The notes below the pieces were generated by a model, which ran no database searches, was not told where the DNA came from, and saw nothing but the letters and a program-made list of their open reading frames with translations. Of a stretch of DNA of 32,543 nt, positions 7,446 through 16,235 are shown one piece after another. Position 1 is the first letter of the stretch, and every line of letters starts with the position of its first letter. Source of the DNA: Bythopirellula sp. Lineage in GTDB: Bacteria; Planctomycetota; Planctomycetia; Pirellulales; Lacipirellulaceae. A program made the translations under genes and the position numbers. The stretch is from the NCBI GenBank assembly GCA_028285205.1, contig JANQQA010000132.1:1-32543 (forward strand), read 5' to 3'.

Positions 7446-8006
7446 ATGAAGAAAATTATTGCTCTAACCGCCGTTCTGGCACTTTTCGCTGCTCCGTCGG
7501 CATTTGGTCTTGGTATTAGCGTTGATCCGATCGGTCGTACCGCCGAAGGTATTTACTCCGTCTGGCTCGATGGAATGGATGCCGAGATCGACTCCATCGA
7601 CATCTCGATCGTGGGCGATGGCATTGAATTGTTAAACCCGAACAGCGGGCTCGATGGCTTCGTTCCTCGTGGCCCTGGCGACCCGTTCTCCTATGTCAAT
7701 GCTCTGCTTGCTGCCCCGACGGCCGCACCCGGTGGGCAAGGCTGGAGCTTGGTGGGTAACGAAGCCACTCCTGCTGGCATTCGTATCGCTGGTGGCCCGC
7801 TCGGTGCCAAGATTGACACTTCAGCGCCTCTGTTCCTGGCGAACGTGATGATTCCTGCTGATGGGAACGCTGAGTACGTCGCCACGTTTGTTAATGGTGG
7901 CAATACAGTCGGTGAAGCTCGGGGTCCGATCCCCGTTCCCGAGCCAGCCACCTTGGCTTTGGCCGGTTTGAGCATCCTCGGCGTTGCTTTCAGCCGTCGT
8001 CGCTAA
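7446..8006 (+). CDS. Small secreted PEP-CTERM protein
   Basis: The 186-residue protein has a signal peptide (MKKIIALTAVLALFAAPSAFG), a middle domain of about 140 residues and a PEP-CTERM tail (PVPEPATLALAG from 163, ending SRRR). The middle domain looks all-beta, with alternating hydrophobics such as YSVWLDGMDAEIDSIDISIV, a GWSLVGNEATPAGIRIAGG turn and LANVMIPADG. Its size and style recall cohesin-like domains, but I see no decisive motif. GGAG lies 9 bases before the ATG. A strong terminator follows, so this may be the last gene of a unit with the dockerin gene upstream. It is presumably sorted to the cell surface by an exosortase. Confidence 0.8.
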   Translation: MKKIIALTAVLALFAAPSAFGLGISVDPIGRTAEGIYSVWLDGMDAEIDSIDISIVGDGIELLNPNSGLDGFVPRGPGDPFSYVNALLAAPTAAPGGQGWSLVGNEATPAGIRIAGGPLGAKIDTSAPLFLANVMIPADGNAEYVATFVNGGNTVGEARGPIPVPEPATLALAGLSILGVAFSRRR

Positions 8007-8042
8007 ACTGCATTAGCATATTGCTAATCTGAGACAATAACG

Positions 8043-8073
8043 GCCCCGCTGCTTCGGCAGCGGGGCTTTTTTT
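8043..8073 (+). terminator. Rho-independent terminator
   Basis: A perfect 10-bp GC-rich stem (GCCCCGCTGC with GCAGCGGGGC) around a TTCG tetraloop is followed directly by seven T. It sits 37 bases after the small PEP-CTERM gene. Confidence 0.95.
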
Positions 8074-8164
8074 GTTGGTAGGGGAGAAACTTCAAGCGAC
8101 AGCTTCTAGCGGAATCGCTTGCTTCGCTGGGCATCACTGAACATCGTCAGATAGGTTGACGGCG

Positions 8165-8347
8165 ATGCGCAAGACTATCGCAATAGCTTTGATGACCTGG
8201 ATGTCTTCCGGCCGCCCTGCCCAGGCGGTACAAATCAACGTCGTTGAGAACGGCAGGGACCGCTCTTCAGGAGCCCAATTCAATCGTGTTGGGCTTGATC
8301 GGCAGCTGTGGGTGGATGATTGTCCGTCGCGGCGAACGCATTGCTAG
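8165..8347 (+). pseudogene. Short secreted ORF, possible remnant of an exported-protein gene
   Basis: The frame starts at ATG 8165 (or TTG 8156) and encodes about 60 residues. The first 21 residues look like a real signal peptide (MRKTIAIALMTWMSSGRPAQA), followed by VQINVVENGRDRS. After that the sequence loses protein character and ends in a Cys-terminated tail. No clear ribosome-binding site is seen. It lies between two PEP-CTERM genes. It may be the intact 5' end of a decayed exported protein, or a genuine very small secreted protein. I do not recognise a family. Confidence 0.35.
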
Positions 8348-8371
8348 CTGAGTCGCTGCCCGCTGCTGATC

Positions 8372-8399
8372 TTGTTGATACTGGTCAATTCGCTATAGT
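8372..8399 (+). promoter_or_regulatory. Possible sigma-70 type promoter before the third PEP-CTERM gene
   Basis: TTGTTG (8372-8377), 16 bases, then TATAGT (8394-8399), about 40 bases before the ATG at 8439. The match is moderate. Confidence 0.35.
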
Positions 8400-8438
8400 T
8401 CCTGCCCACTGTTCGAAGCGTTAAGGCAGGGAGGTAGC

Positions 8439-9377
8439 ATGGCCTGGCAGAGGGCAATCGCAGTAAGTGTCGTTATGCTGAGCGGCCAGTGTGCGCTAGC
8501 GGACTCGATTGACTTCCGCAGCGCGGTCCGTCGCGTCACGGCGCTGGAGGCGAGTGACGGAGCGCCGGCAGGTGGCGTCGTCTATGAGCACTATGTCACG
8601 ACCGACGCGGATATCGTATCGATTGGCCTTGTCGAGACGAATATCATCAGCGGGCAGTTGTATGATCACCCGCTGTCGAGCGCCGGCGAATCGCCGCGTA
8701 CCAGTCTGCAAGAGTCCTTTCCCGGATTGTCTGCTGACTCGTTTATTACGACGCCCGGGCCAACACAAGTATCAAACATCGGCTCGCCCATGGACGGCGA
8801 CACGACGTTCCGGGATACGGAAGACAACGGACCGCAGACGGATTTTCGCTTTGCACAGCTGACATTCCCAAATGGCGGCGGAGTGAGTTTCTCTGGCCAA
8901 GTGTCGATCGAGGGTTCAGCGGGTGTGTTTGCACAGCCGTTCAGCTTCCTGAACCTTCCGATCGTGCAGCACGCATATCTCGACAGCTATCCGGCCGACG
9001 GCAGTGAGATTCCCTTGACGCACGCCCTGGCCCGCAATGAGAGTGTCGTCAGTAATGCAATCGTCCTCTCGGCGGCGGGACCCGGAGGTTTGCCGTTCGA
9101 GATCCATGACGTGACGGTCAACAGCGATGAGCATGGGCTGTTTTCGGCAACTGCCAACGGCATGAACATCGATGTGGAAGTCGACCTGGCCGCGGCCGGG
9201 CAGATGCCGAGTGGCAGACGGTCAACGGCTGAGCTGACGGTGGAAACCAACAGTGGTGACCTGAACTTCACGCTCAGCGTGCAGGTGCCAGAACCAGCAA
9301 CGTGGGTATTCGCCGCGATTGGTGTGCTCAGCTGTGGAGTGAAACGGCCTCGGTTCGCTCCGAAATCTCGCCAGTGA
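8439..9377 (+). CDS. Secreted PEP-CTERM protein of unknown function
   Basis: The 312-residue protein starts with a signal peptide (MAWQRAIAVSVVMLSGQCALA), has a long beta-rich region with no domain I recognise (DSIDFRSAVRRVTALE to LNFTLSV), and ends with a PEP-CTERM-like tail, VQVPEPATWVFAAIGVLS, then a basic end. The tail is slightly unusual: about 15 residues, including KRPRFAPKSRQ, follow the hydrophobic helix, where a short RRR end is typical. The ATG at 8439 has a GGGAGG ribosome-binding site 4 bases upstream. It is likely exported and surface-sorted. panB follows after 49 bp on the same strand, but a functional link is not apparent. Confidence 0.8.
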   Translation: MAWQRAIAVSVVMLSGQCALADSIDFRSAVRRVTALEASDGAPAGGVVYEHYVTTDADIVSIGLVETNIISGQLYDHPLSSAGESPRTSLQESFPGLSADSFITTPGPTQVSNIGSPMDGDTTFRDTEDNGPQTDFRFAQLTFPNGGGVSFSGQVSIEGSAGVFAQPFSFLNLPIVQHAYLDSYPADGSEIPLTHALARNESVVSNAIVLSAAGPGGLPFEIHDVTVNSDEHGLFSATANGMNIDVEVDLAAAGQMPSGRRSTAELTVETNSGDLNFTLSVQVPEPATWVFAAIGVLSCGVKRPRFAPKSRQ

Positions 9378-9426
9378 GCTGCTGCTCGTCATTGACGGCA
9401 ACCTGCTTGTCGGTCAGCTTAAAAGG

Positions 9427-10248
9427 ATGACTGACTCCAAAAAAACGCGTCGGATCACCGTCCCACAGTTTAGCGAGATGAAGGCCAGCGCCGCGGGAAG
9501 TAGCGGGCGGAAGATCTCGATGCTCACGGCGTACGACTATGCCATGGCGCAGTTGGTGGACGAGGCAGGGGTCGAAGGCATCCTGGTCGGCGACAGCATG
9601 TCGATGGTCGTGCAGGGGCACGAGAACACGCTGCCCGTTACGCTGGACGAGATGATTTATCACGCCGAGATGGTCGGACGGGCCGTCAACCACGCGTTGG
9701 TGGTGGTCGACATGCCATTTCCCAGCTATCACTTGGGTGCCCACAAGGCGATCGAAAACGCCGGTCGGATTCTCAAGGAGACGCGCTGCCAGGCAGTCAA
9801 GCTCGAGGGCGGCGCCGCGCAGGCCGAGACGATCGCGGCGTTGGTCTCGGCGGGAATTCCCGTGATGGCGCATGTTGGGTTACGTCCGCAAAGTGTGCAT
9901 CAGTTGGGTGGCTATCGTGTGCAACGCGACGAGTCGGCATTGCTGCACGACGCCCGCGCGGCCGCCGAGGCGGGCGCGTTTGCCGTTGTGCTGGAATGCG
10001 TGCCGTCGTCGATTGCCAAGTCGATCACCGAGAAAGTTCCCATCCCAACGATCGGTATTGGCGCCGGTCCCGATTGCGATGGTCAAGTGCTGGTGCTCAA
10101 CGACGTATTGGGCTTGGGGAGCGACTACGTCCCACGGTTTGTCAAAGCCTACGCCGATCTCAAGACCGAAGTCACGAACGCCGCCCGCCGATTCCGCGAC
10201 GAGGTACGCGATGGAACCTTCCCCGCCAGCGAACACGAGTATGAGTGA
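9427..10248 (+). CDS. panB: 3-methyl-2-oxobutanoate hydroxymethyltransferase
   Basis: PanB transfers a hydroxymethyl group from 5,10-methylene-tetrahydrofolate to 2-oxoisovalerate, giving ketopantoate, the first step towards pantothenate and coenzyme A. The 273-residue chain matches the TIM-barrel family over its full length: LTAYDYAMAQLVDEAG, the metal/substrate motif ILVGDSMSMVVQGH, TLPVTLDEMIYH, VVDMPFPSYH, AVKLEGG, MAHVGLRPQSV, the catalytic-glutamate strand VLECVPSSIAKSI, and PTIGIGAGPDCDGQVLV. The start is ATG at 9427, just after AAAAGG, which could serve as a very close ribosome-binding site. The N-terminal extension of about 30 residues before LTAYDY is slightly long. No other pan gene is in the window. 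Confidence 0.97.
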   Translation: MTDSKKTRRITVPQFSEMKASAAGSSGRKISMLTAYDYAMAQLVDEAGVEGILVGDSMSMVVQGHENTLPVTLDEMIYHAEMVGRAVNHALVVVDMPFPSYHLGAHKAIENAGRILKETRCQAVKLEGGAAQAETIAALVSAGIPVMAHVGLRPQSVHQLGGYRVQRDESALLHDARAAAEAGAFAVVLECVPSSIAKSITEKVPIPTIGIGAGPDCDGQVLVLNDVLGLGSDYVPRFVKAYADLKTEVTNAARRFRDEVRDGTFPASEHEYE

Positions 10249-10361
10249 CGTGGCGGGGTGAGCGAGCGGGGTCAGGGGAGCATCGGCCGTTTTTCGCGCG
10301 GTGATCCAGCTTTTCATTGTTGAGCATTGGTTTCGCAATGGTCTATTGGGTAGAGATTCGA

Positions 10362-10390
10362 TTGCTCTACTGGTCGGGACGACCTAAAAT
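10362..10390 (+). promoter_or_regulatory. Promoter of the Uma2-family gene, predicted leaderless
   Basis: TTGCTC (10362-10367), exactly 17 bases, then TAAAAT (10385-10390). Only six bases separate the -10 box from the ATG at 10397, so transcription would begin about at the start codon. No ribosome-binding site is present. Confidence 0.45.
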
Positions 10391-10396
10391 ACAACT

Positions 10397-10981
10397 ATGT
10401 CTTCCGCCGAACCCATGCCACTGATGTCGGTCGAGCAGTATCTGTCGCAGGAGACCGACGGGGATCTGCGCCACGAGTACCTTGGCGGCTATCTTTACGC
10501 CATGGCGGGGGCCAAGACGGTCCACAACCGAATTGCTTCGAGTTTTCTCATTCGCGTGGGCTCGCAGCTTGTGGATCATCCGTGCGAGGCGTTTAATTCG
10601 GATATGAAAGTCCGTATCCAAATGGCGAGTCACACTAGGTTTTACTACCCTGACGGGATGGTGGTATGTACACCGAATCCGCCCGACGATCCTTATCAGG
10701 ATCAGCCTGTTGTGGTGGCGGAAGTCATCTCCGAGTCGACGCGGCGGACCGACGAGGGCGAGAAACGCGAGGCGTATCTGTCGATCCCGACGCTGCGGGT
10801 TTATCTGTTGATCGAGATCGACAGACCGCAAGTGGTCGCCTACCGACGCGACGAAACCAACGGTTTTCAGAGCGAGTACTACTCCGGACTGGACTGCGTG
10901 GTTCCGCTGGAGGAAATCTCCGCGACCTTGCCGCTGCGCGACTTGTACCAGCGTGTCGAGTTTACGCCGACTGCGTCATAG
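10397..10981 (+). CDS. Uma2 family (DUF820) PD-(D/E)XK nuclease-like protein
   Basis: The 194-residue protein belongs to the Uma2/DUF820 family, which has a restriction-endonuclease-like fold and is abundant in cyanobacteria and planctomycetes. The biological role is not established. The family plan is clear: RHEYLGGYLYAMAG near residues 25-38 with H43, the acidic strand YYPDGMVV (D86), VVVAEVISEST (E109), then an EKREAY helix (K123) and VYLLIEID. The D-E-K set of the putative active site is therefore intact. It stands alone, with no toxin-antitoxin partner or transposase beside it. The ATG at 10397 has no ribosome-binding site but a good promoter immediately upstream. Confidence 0.9.
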   Translation: MSSAEPMPLMSVEQYLSQETDGDLRHEYLGGYLYAMAGAKTVHNRIASSFLIRVGSQLVDHPCEAFNSDMKVRIQMASHTRFYYPDGMVVCTPNPPDDPYQDQPVVVAEVISESTRRTDEGEKREAYLSIPTLRVYLLIEIDRPQVVAYRRDETNGFQSEYYSGLDCVVPLEEISATLPLRDLYQRVEFTPTAS

Positions 10982-11421
10982 ACTCTTCGCTCCGCCGATT
11001 CAAGCCCTCGCAGTTTTCTTGCAATTAGGCCACTGCTTCTCGTACGATTGGGCTACTGAACGATCGGATCGTTAACCTGCAGCCGGCGCGCTGTTTGGAG
11101 TTGACCGCGCCTGCGCGGAAGGCAGCCGAGGGAGCGTGGTTGCGGACACGACGACGACTTTTTAGGAACCGGTTGCGAAATGTGTAACTGGCGGCGATGA
11201 AACGACTTAGCATCGTCGTACAGTGAATTATTCGGACACTTGCGGAGGCCGGATTCCGAAAAAGACACAGAAATCGAGGCAGGGTGATCGCTTCAAAGCG
11301 TTTATTGATCCACAGTTGCGCACAATGAACGAGTCAAAGGGAGCGTGATTATTCGGACACAAAGCACTTGTCGGAAGCATCGTCAAAAAGTGACAATAGT
11401 CGCGGCAACCCAAAAGTGGAT
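10982..11421. other. Non-coding gap with a repeated ATTATTCGGACAC motif
   Basis: The space between the Uma2 gene and the convergent DCC-family gene has no supportable gene. A 13-bp motif, ATTATTCGGACAC, occurs twice in the same orientation (11227-11239 and 11348-11360), each preceded by GTG or GTGA. I see no terminator with a T-tract for either flanking gene. Confidence 0.5.
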
Positions 11422-11856
11422 TCAACGATGCAGGCTGCAGGTGCCGCCTTCGCAGTCGGTGCTGCCACCCAGCCAACGACTTAGCCGGTAGCGGTTGCGG
11501 GCGATCCAGCGATAGATGGGTCGCCACAGCAGCATGCTGCCGGGGAAATACATCACCGGCATCGCCCACCAGAGGCGGCGGAGGCGCAGTGTGAGATAAC
11601 GCAGAGCTGCAGCTCCCCAGTGCCGCTTGCCGTGGGTGTCGACGATGCACATTTCCTGCATCAGTCGATCGTGACTGAGGTCGGGCCAGCGCTCGATCAC
11701 CTGCGGATCGTGCAACGATAGGTAAGAGAGCTTCTGTTGGCAGTCCCACCACGGCAGCTTGCTGACCTGGCTGGTGCAGATCCCGCACTGGCCGTCGAAG
11801 ATCACGACGTCGGTGTCGGGTCGCTGGTCGGGGCTGGGAAGTTGTTCAGGCGTCAT
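11422..11856 (-). CDS. DCC family thiol-disulfide oxidoreductase (DUF393)
   Basis: The 144-residue protein opens with the family signature VVIFDGQCGICTSQV, which contains the DxxC-xx-C motif thought to act in thiol-disulfide exchange. The rest follows the family pattern: a second helix block (LSYLSLHDPQVIERWPDL), an MQEMCIVD strand, HWGAAALRYLTLRLRRLWW, and a closing YRWIARNRYRLSRWLGG. The tail (STDCEGGTCSLHR) adds two more cysteines. The hydrophobic WWAMPVMYFPGSMLLW segment may touch the membrane. The ATG at 11856 is the only sensible start. It is transcribed alone, away from the coiled-coil gene on the other strand. The physiological substrate is unknown for the family. Confidence 0.9.
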   Translation of the reverse strand: MTPEQLPSPDQRPDTDVVIFDGQCGICTSQVSKLPWWDCQQKLSYLSLHDPQVIERWPDLSHDRLMQEMCIVDTHGKRHWGAAALRYLTLRLRRLWWAMPVMYFPGSMLLWRPIYRWIARNRYRLSRWLGGSTDCEGGTCSLHR

Positions 11857-12047
11857 GATTTCACTAGATATACCGTAGTTTAGCTTGCATTTTAACCTGG
11901 ATTGGCCGGTTCGGCGTGACCAGAGACCGTCGTGCCGATAGAATATTAGAGTATCTTCTGCAGAGATAGTTTACGGCGTTAATCTCAATCTTGCGCTCCC
12001 GTCAGTACGGAAGCGAGACACTTGACCACAGACGAGGAACAGCCGAA

Positions 12048-13718
12048 ATGGACCAAATTCGCGAGCAAGTGAAGCGTGCCCAACGTCGTTTGTCGGTGGA
12101 GCTGTTTCTGAATCGGCTGTTGCGGTGCTGGTTCGTGACGCTGATTCTGGCTGTCGTGGCGGTGGCGGTTCCGAAGATCTGGTCGATTGGACATCTGTTC
12201 GAAAGCGGCCTGCCGGCGAATTGGTCGTTCGGTTGCATCGCGACGGGACTCATCTCAGGTTTGCTCGTTGCGCTGGCTTGGACGTGGCTGCGCGGGCGTA
12301 GCGAGTTGGAAGCGGCGGTGGAAATTGATCAGCGCTATGGTTTGAAGGAACGGGTCGCCAGTAGTTTGTCTATGACGCCCAAGGATGCCGAGACACCAGC
12401 GGGTCAGGCCCTGCTCACCGATGCGATGCGTGCGGTCGGGAGGATCGACGTGGATGAGAAGTTCAAGATTCGTTTTCACCGACGCGCGTGGCTTCCCATC
12501 GTTCCTGCGTTGTTGGCATTTGTGCTTGCCGCGTTCGTAGACAACCAGGATGCCAAGAGCAACATCGAGAATAAGCCGCCCGAACTGACCAAGGAGCAGC
12601 ACGCGAACGCGACCAAGAAACTCCGCGAACGGTTGGAGCAGCGTCGCAAGGAAGCTGCGAAGAAGGGACTCAAGGACGCTGAAGGCCTGTTCCGCGAATT
12701 GGAGAAGCAAACGGAAAAGATGGCGGAAGCCAAAGACGCTGATCGCAAGAAGAGCCTGGTGAAGATCAACGATTTAGCCAAGCAACTGGAAAAACGTCGT
12801 CAGCAACTGGGTGGAGAGGACCAACTGCGGAAACAGTTTGAGAAGCTCAACAACCTGAACAAAGGCCCAGCCGACAAGATGGTTGACTCAATGAAAAAGG
12901 GCGACTTCAAGGCGGCCAAGCAGGAGCTAGAAAAGCTGAAGGAGCAGTTGCAAAACGGCAAGCTCGACAAACAGGCCAAACAAGAACTCCAGCAACAGCT
13001 CAAGCAGATCCAGCAGAAGATGAACGAAGCGAAGGAAGCTCGGCAGCAGGCGATGGAGGATCTGAAGAAACAGATTGAGCAACAAAAGCAGCAAGGCAAT
13101 CTGTCGAAGGCGGGCGAGTTGCAGCAGAAGCTCGACCAGATGCAGCAGCAACAAAACCAGGCGAACAAGATGAATCAGCTCGCGCAAAAAATGGGCGAGC
13201 TGCAGCAGAAGATGCAGCAAGGCGATACCAAGGGAGCCGCACAGGCGCTGGACGATATGATGCAGCAGATGGAGCAACTGCAGCAGGAAATGGCGGAAGG
13301 CGAAATGCTCGACGCGGCGATGGACCAATTGCAGATGGCCAAGGATGCGATGGGCTGCCAGGGCTGTGACGGCGAAGGATGCCAGGCCTGCCAGGGCGGC
13401 ATGGGGGGCATGGGCGATCAGTTCAGCGAGCAGCCCGGCAATGGCATGGGTGTCGGTCGAGGATTTGGACCGCGGCCTGACGAAAAGAACGACGTGAGCT
13501 TCCGTGACTCGCGCGTCCGTGCGAAGCCGGGGAGAGGGTCTGCCGTGGTCGTGGGCGAGGCGGATGGACCGAACATTCGCGGTCTGGTCGCCGAATCGAT
13601 CAAGGAGCAGATGGCTACTGACGCGAGCAAGCCGGCCGACCCGCTAGTGGTTGAGCAGCTGCCAAAATCGCGTCGTGAGCACGCTGAGGAGTACTTCAAT
13701 TCGCTTCGAGGTGAGTAA
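12048..13718 (+). CDS. Membrane-anchored Gln-rich coiled-coil protein with a CxxC pair
   Basis: The predicted 556-residue protein has three hydrophobic segments (about 27-46, 61-82 and 148-165) and a conserved-looking block between the second and third, SELEAAVEIDQRYGLKERVASSLS (split here at 85-94 and 95-108). From about 180 to 435 it forms a long Lys/Glu/Gln-rich coiled coil with many QQ runs. A small cysteine knot follows: C437, C440, C445, C448, spaced CxxCxxxxCxxC and Gly-rich, like a DnaJ-type zinc site. The tail (480-556) is conserved-looking and polar. A TTG at 11991 would add 19 residues, but GAGG lies 10 bases before the ATG at 12048. Similar proteins occur, from memory, in planctomycetes near BatA-like or DUF4159 genes, which are absent here. 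Function unknown. Confidence 0.8.
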   Translation: MDQIREQVKRAQRRLSVELFLNRLLRCWFVTLILAVVAVAVPKIWSIGHLFESGLPANWSFGCIATGLISGLLVALAWTWLRGRSELEAAVEIDQRYGLKERVASSLSMTPKDAETPAGQALLTDAMRAVGRIDVDEKFKIRFHRRAWLPIVPALLAFVLAAFVDNQDAKSNIENKPPELTKEQHANATKKLRERLEQRRKEAAKKGLKDAEGLFRELEKQTEKMAEAKDADRKKSLVKINDLAKQLEKRRQQLGGEDQLRKQFEKLNNLNKGPADKMVDSMKKGDFKAAKQELEKLKEQLQNGKLDKQAKQELQQQLKQIQQKMNEAKEARQQAMEDLKKQIEQQKQQGNLSKAGELQQKLDQMQQQQNQANKMNQLAQKMGELQQKMQQGDTKGAAQALDDMMQQMEQLQQEMAEGEMLDAAMDQLQMAKDAMGCQGCDGEGCQACQGGMGGMGDQFSEQPGNGMGVGRGFGPRPDEKNDVSFRDSRVRAKPGRGSAVVVGEADGPNIRGLVAESIKEQMATDASKPADPLVVEQLPKSRREHAEEYFNSLRGE

Positions 13719-13897
13719 AGAGGTGAATTGCGGGTTCCTCCCCAGACGCCCCAAAGACCTAATTTCCGCGATAATCGGAACTCGACGGATCTTGGGCCGG
13801 CCAAAAATATTAGTGATTTGACGTAGGACGGATAAAATAGGGGCAATATACTGGCGGTTACTTGCCTGCCCCTGCAGTCCTGCCGAGTTTATCTGAC

Positions 13898-16135
13898 GTG
13901 CGTCAACTTCACAGAATAGCCGCCCTGGTGCTGGCTGCGATTTTCGCCTGGTTTGCCTACTCACCAACTGCGTACGCATCTGATGCTGCCGACGTGGCGG
14001 AGGTCGTCGCCGCGCTCGACGACTTGGACCAATGGGTCGGTGACGGCGACAACGGCGCAAAGTGGCGCAGCTATTTGATGTCCCCTGAGCTTCGTGAGCA
14101 GTTGGCGCTGGGAGCGGAAGCGGATCCTGCGGTCGTATCGCGAGTGCTGCAGCAATACGAGTCTGATGCGACCGGCTTAGACAAGCGGCGATTCACCGCC
14201 ACGCGTCAGCGACTGAAATCGTGGCTCGATGCGCTGAAAAGCCAGTATGTCGGCAACCTCGCCAAGCTCGCTTGGGCAACGCGCGGCGACCATGTGCCTA
14301 TCGATGAAGATCGATTTTCACACGCACGCGATCGTATGCGGACCGCTGCACAACGGCTCGAGCAGCGGATCGGCGTCGATTCGGCATTCGCGGCGGGTTG
14401 GAAGGAGTACCTCCGCTGGAACTTACTGCAGCCGCACTTCAGCGACGACGTAAGAATCACAGGCCAGTCGCTCCGCGACCTTGATTCGGTGCTGCGACGC
14501 TTGCGCTCCAACAAACCGGGTCTTGAGCACCCAGTGTTCACAGAGACGGCAGACGCGCTGGAGCAATACCGGGAACTTGCGTTCTGGTACGCGCTCGGCC
14601 AACGACGTGATACGCGGCCTCGTTACAACAGCTTTCTCCTGGAACTGGAAAAGCAACTCCTGCGGAACCAAGAAGCGCCCACGGTGGAATCGACAAGGCA
14701 GATTGGCAAAGTCGTTGGTTTGATCCGACAACTCGGTGACACCTCAGGGTTGGCCAGTCAGGTGAAACAAGAGTTCGGACGTTCCAACATGTTGCTGAAA
14801 GTTTCGTCAGCCGCTGTGCAGCAACTGGCTCAGCGCCCGGTCACCGAGACGACACCTGTTCGAGATTGCATCCTGGGGGCGCGCGTGGTCGGTACCGCGA
14901 ACTCGTGTGGCGTGTTGAGTGTACGGACCAAGCACGGAGCGGACCACATCGCTGTTGAGCTGCAGCTAGCTGGCAACATTCAGTCAAACACATTCAGCTA
15001 CAAGAAACCTGTGCGCGTGTCGAGCACCGGTTCCACGAACTACATAGCGACCAAACAGCTCGAAGTCAGCGACGAGCTCTTCCGCTTACTGCCATCGGCC
15101 GCGTCCGCACGCACCAAGACACGGACCCACTCGGTGAAGAAGATGGGCGGCAAGTTTGGTGCGCGATTGATTGAACGCATCGCCCGCAAGAAAGTTGCCG
15201 AGAGCAAACCGCAGGCAGAGTACGTCGCCGCACGACACGCCGAGCAACAAGTGGTCGAGAAATTTGATAAGCAGGTCGTTGAAGCCCTCTACCAGGCGCG
15301 CCAAAACTACGACACCAAACTCCGACCGCCACTGCAGCGAATCGGCATGTTTCCCGAACAGCTGCACATGTCATCCACCACGTCGAACGTGAAGATCGAA
15401 GCCACACTCGCTTCCTACCGGCAGATTTCGACGGATCGCCTGCCGCCCGGGTCTCGCGAAGACAACGATCTCGCCTTGCAGGTACACGAATCGGCCGTGA
15501 ACAATATCGTGCCGCACCTGATCGCCGGCGCAACGATCCAGCAGGAGAGCGAGGACCAAGCTCCAACTATCGAGGGCGATGTACCTCCCTGGCTGAAGAA
15601 GTTGGGCGAAGACCCGAAAGTGAAAGAGCAGTTCGCTGCCAAGAAACGGGACGAGCAGACGCCCGATTTCAAGCCGTGGGCGTTTGTCCTCAACAGCGAA
15701 CACCCGATTAGTGTGAGCTTCCAAGACGGGAAGATCACCTTGCGAATCCGCATTGCTGAGCTGAAAACGTTCGAGGATGGCGAGGAATCGGTACAGAAGA
15801 ACTGGGACTTCCTGGTGACCTATCGGATCGAGCAGGAGGACAATCGCGTCGTGCTTAGACGCGAGGGTAAGATCGAGGCGCTTCCGACCGGATTCGACCC
15901 AGTATGGTTTGGTGACCCACGTTGGGGTGAGAAACTGTCAGCCAGAGAGGTCGGCATACGCAAGAATCTGGAAGACAATATCAACAAGCGAGTTGCTGAT
16001 GGTGGCGGCTTCCCGTTAGAGATTGAGCTGCCGCCACTGGAGCTACCCGTCGCTGAGAACAAGAAGCAAGAATTGCTCCTGCACCAACTCGAGTGCGACG
16101 AGGGCTGGCTGACGCTGGGCTATCGCTTACCTTAG
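13898..16135 (+). CDS. Large secreted protein of unknown function
   Basis: From GTG 13898 the protein has 745 residues and begins with a signal peptide ([20 protein letters not shown], cut near AYAS). A TTG at 13862 in the same frame would add 12 residues in front of the signal peptide and is less likely. The mature protein has a helical first half with many Arg/Gln/Glu residues, a beta segment around [20 protein letters not shown], a basic linker ([19 protein letters not shown]) and a final beta-rich domain ([29 protein letters not shown], described in parts). I recognise no catalytic motif. It is probably periplasmic. It follows the coiled-coil gene by 179 bp on the same strand, so the two may be co-expressed. 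Comparable proteins are, I believe, confined to planctomycetes. Confidence 0.75.
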   Translation: MRQLHRIAALVLAAIFAWFAYSPTAYASDAADVAEVVAALDDLDQWVGDGDNGAKWRSYLMSPELREQLALGAEADPAVVSRVLQQYESDATGLDKRRFTATRQRLKSWLDALKSQYVGNLAKLAWATRGDHVPIDEDRFSHARDRMRTAAQRLEQRIGVDSAFAAGWKEYLRWNLLQPHFSDDVRITGQSLRDLDSVLRRLRSNKPGLEHPVFTETADALEQYRELAFWYALGQRRDTRPRYNSFLLELEKQLLRNQEAPTVESTRQIGKVVGLIRQLGDTSGLASQVKQEFGRSNMLLKVSSAAVQQLAQRPVTETTPVRDCILGARVVGTANSCGVLSVRTKHGADHIAVELQLAGNIQSNTFSYKKPVRVSSTGSTNYIATKQLEVSDELFRLLPSAASARTKTRTHSVKKMGGKFGARLIERIARKKVAESKPQAEYVAARHAEQQVVEKFDKQVVEALYQARQNYDTKLRPPLQRIGMFPEQLHMSSTTSNVKIEATLASYRQISTDRLPPGSREDNDLALQVHESAVNNIVPHLIAGATIQQESEDQAPTIEGDVPPWLKKLGEDPKVKEQFAAKKRDEQTPDFKPWAFVLNSEHPISVSFQDGKITLRIRIAELKTFEDGEESVQKNWDFLVTYRIEQEDNRVVLRREGKIEALPTGFDPVWFGDPRWGEKLSAREVGIRKNLEDNINKRVADGGGFPLEIELPPLELPVAENKKQELLLHQLECDEGWLTLGYRLP

Positions 16136-16150
16136 CGCCAGTCGAACTAG

Positions 16151-16235
<85 letters not shown>

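Noticed and set aside
12800..13411. Long minus-strand frames rich in Leu, Cys or Ser
   Set aside because: They are antisense to the Gln/Lys-rich coiled coil, where CAG and AAG codons read as leucine, serine and cysteine runs on the other strand.
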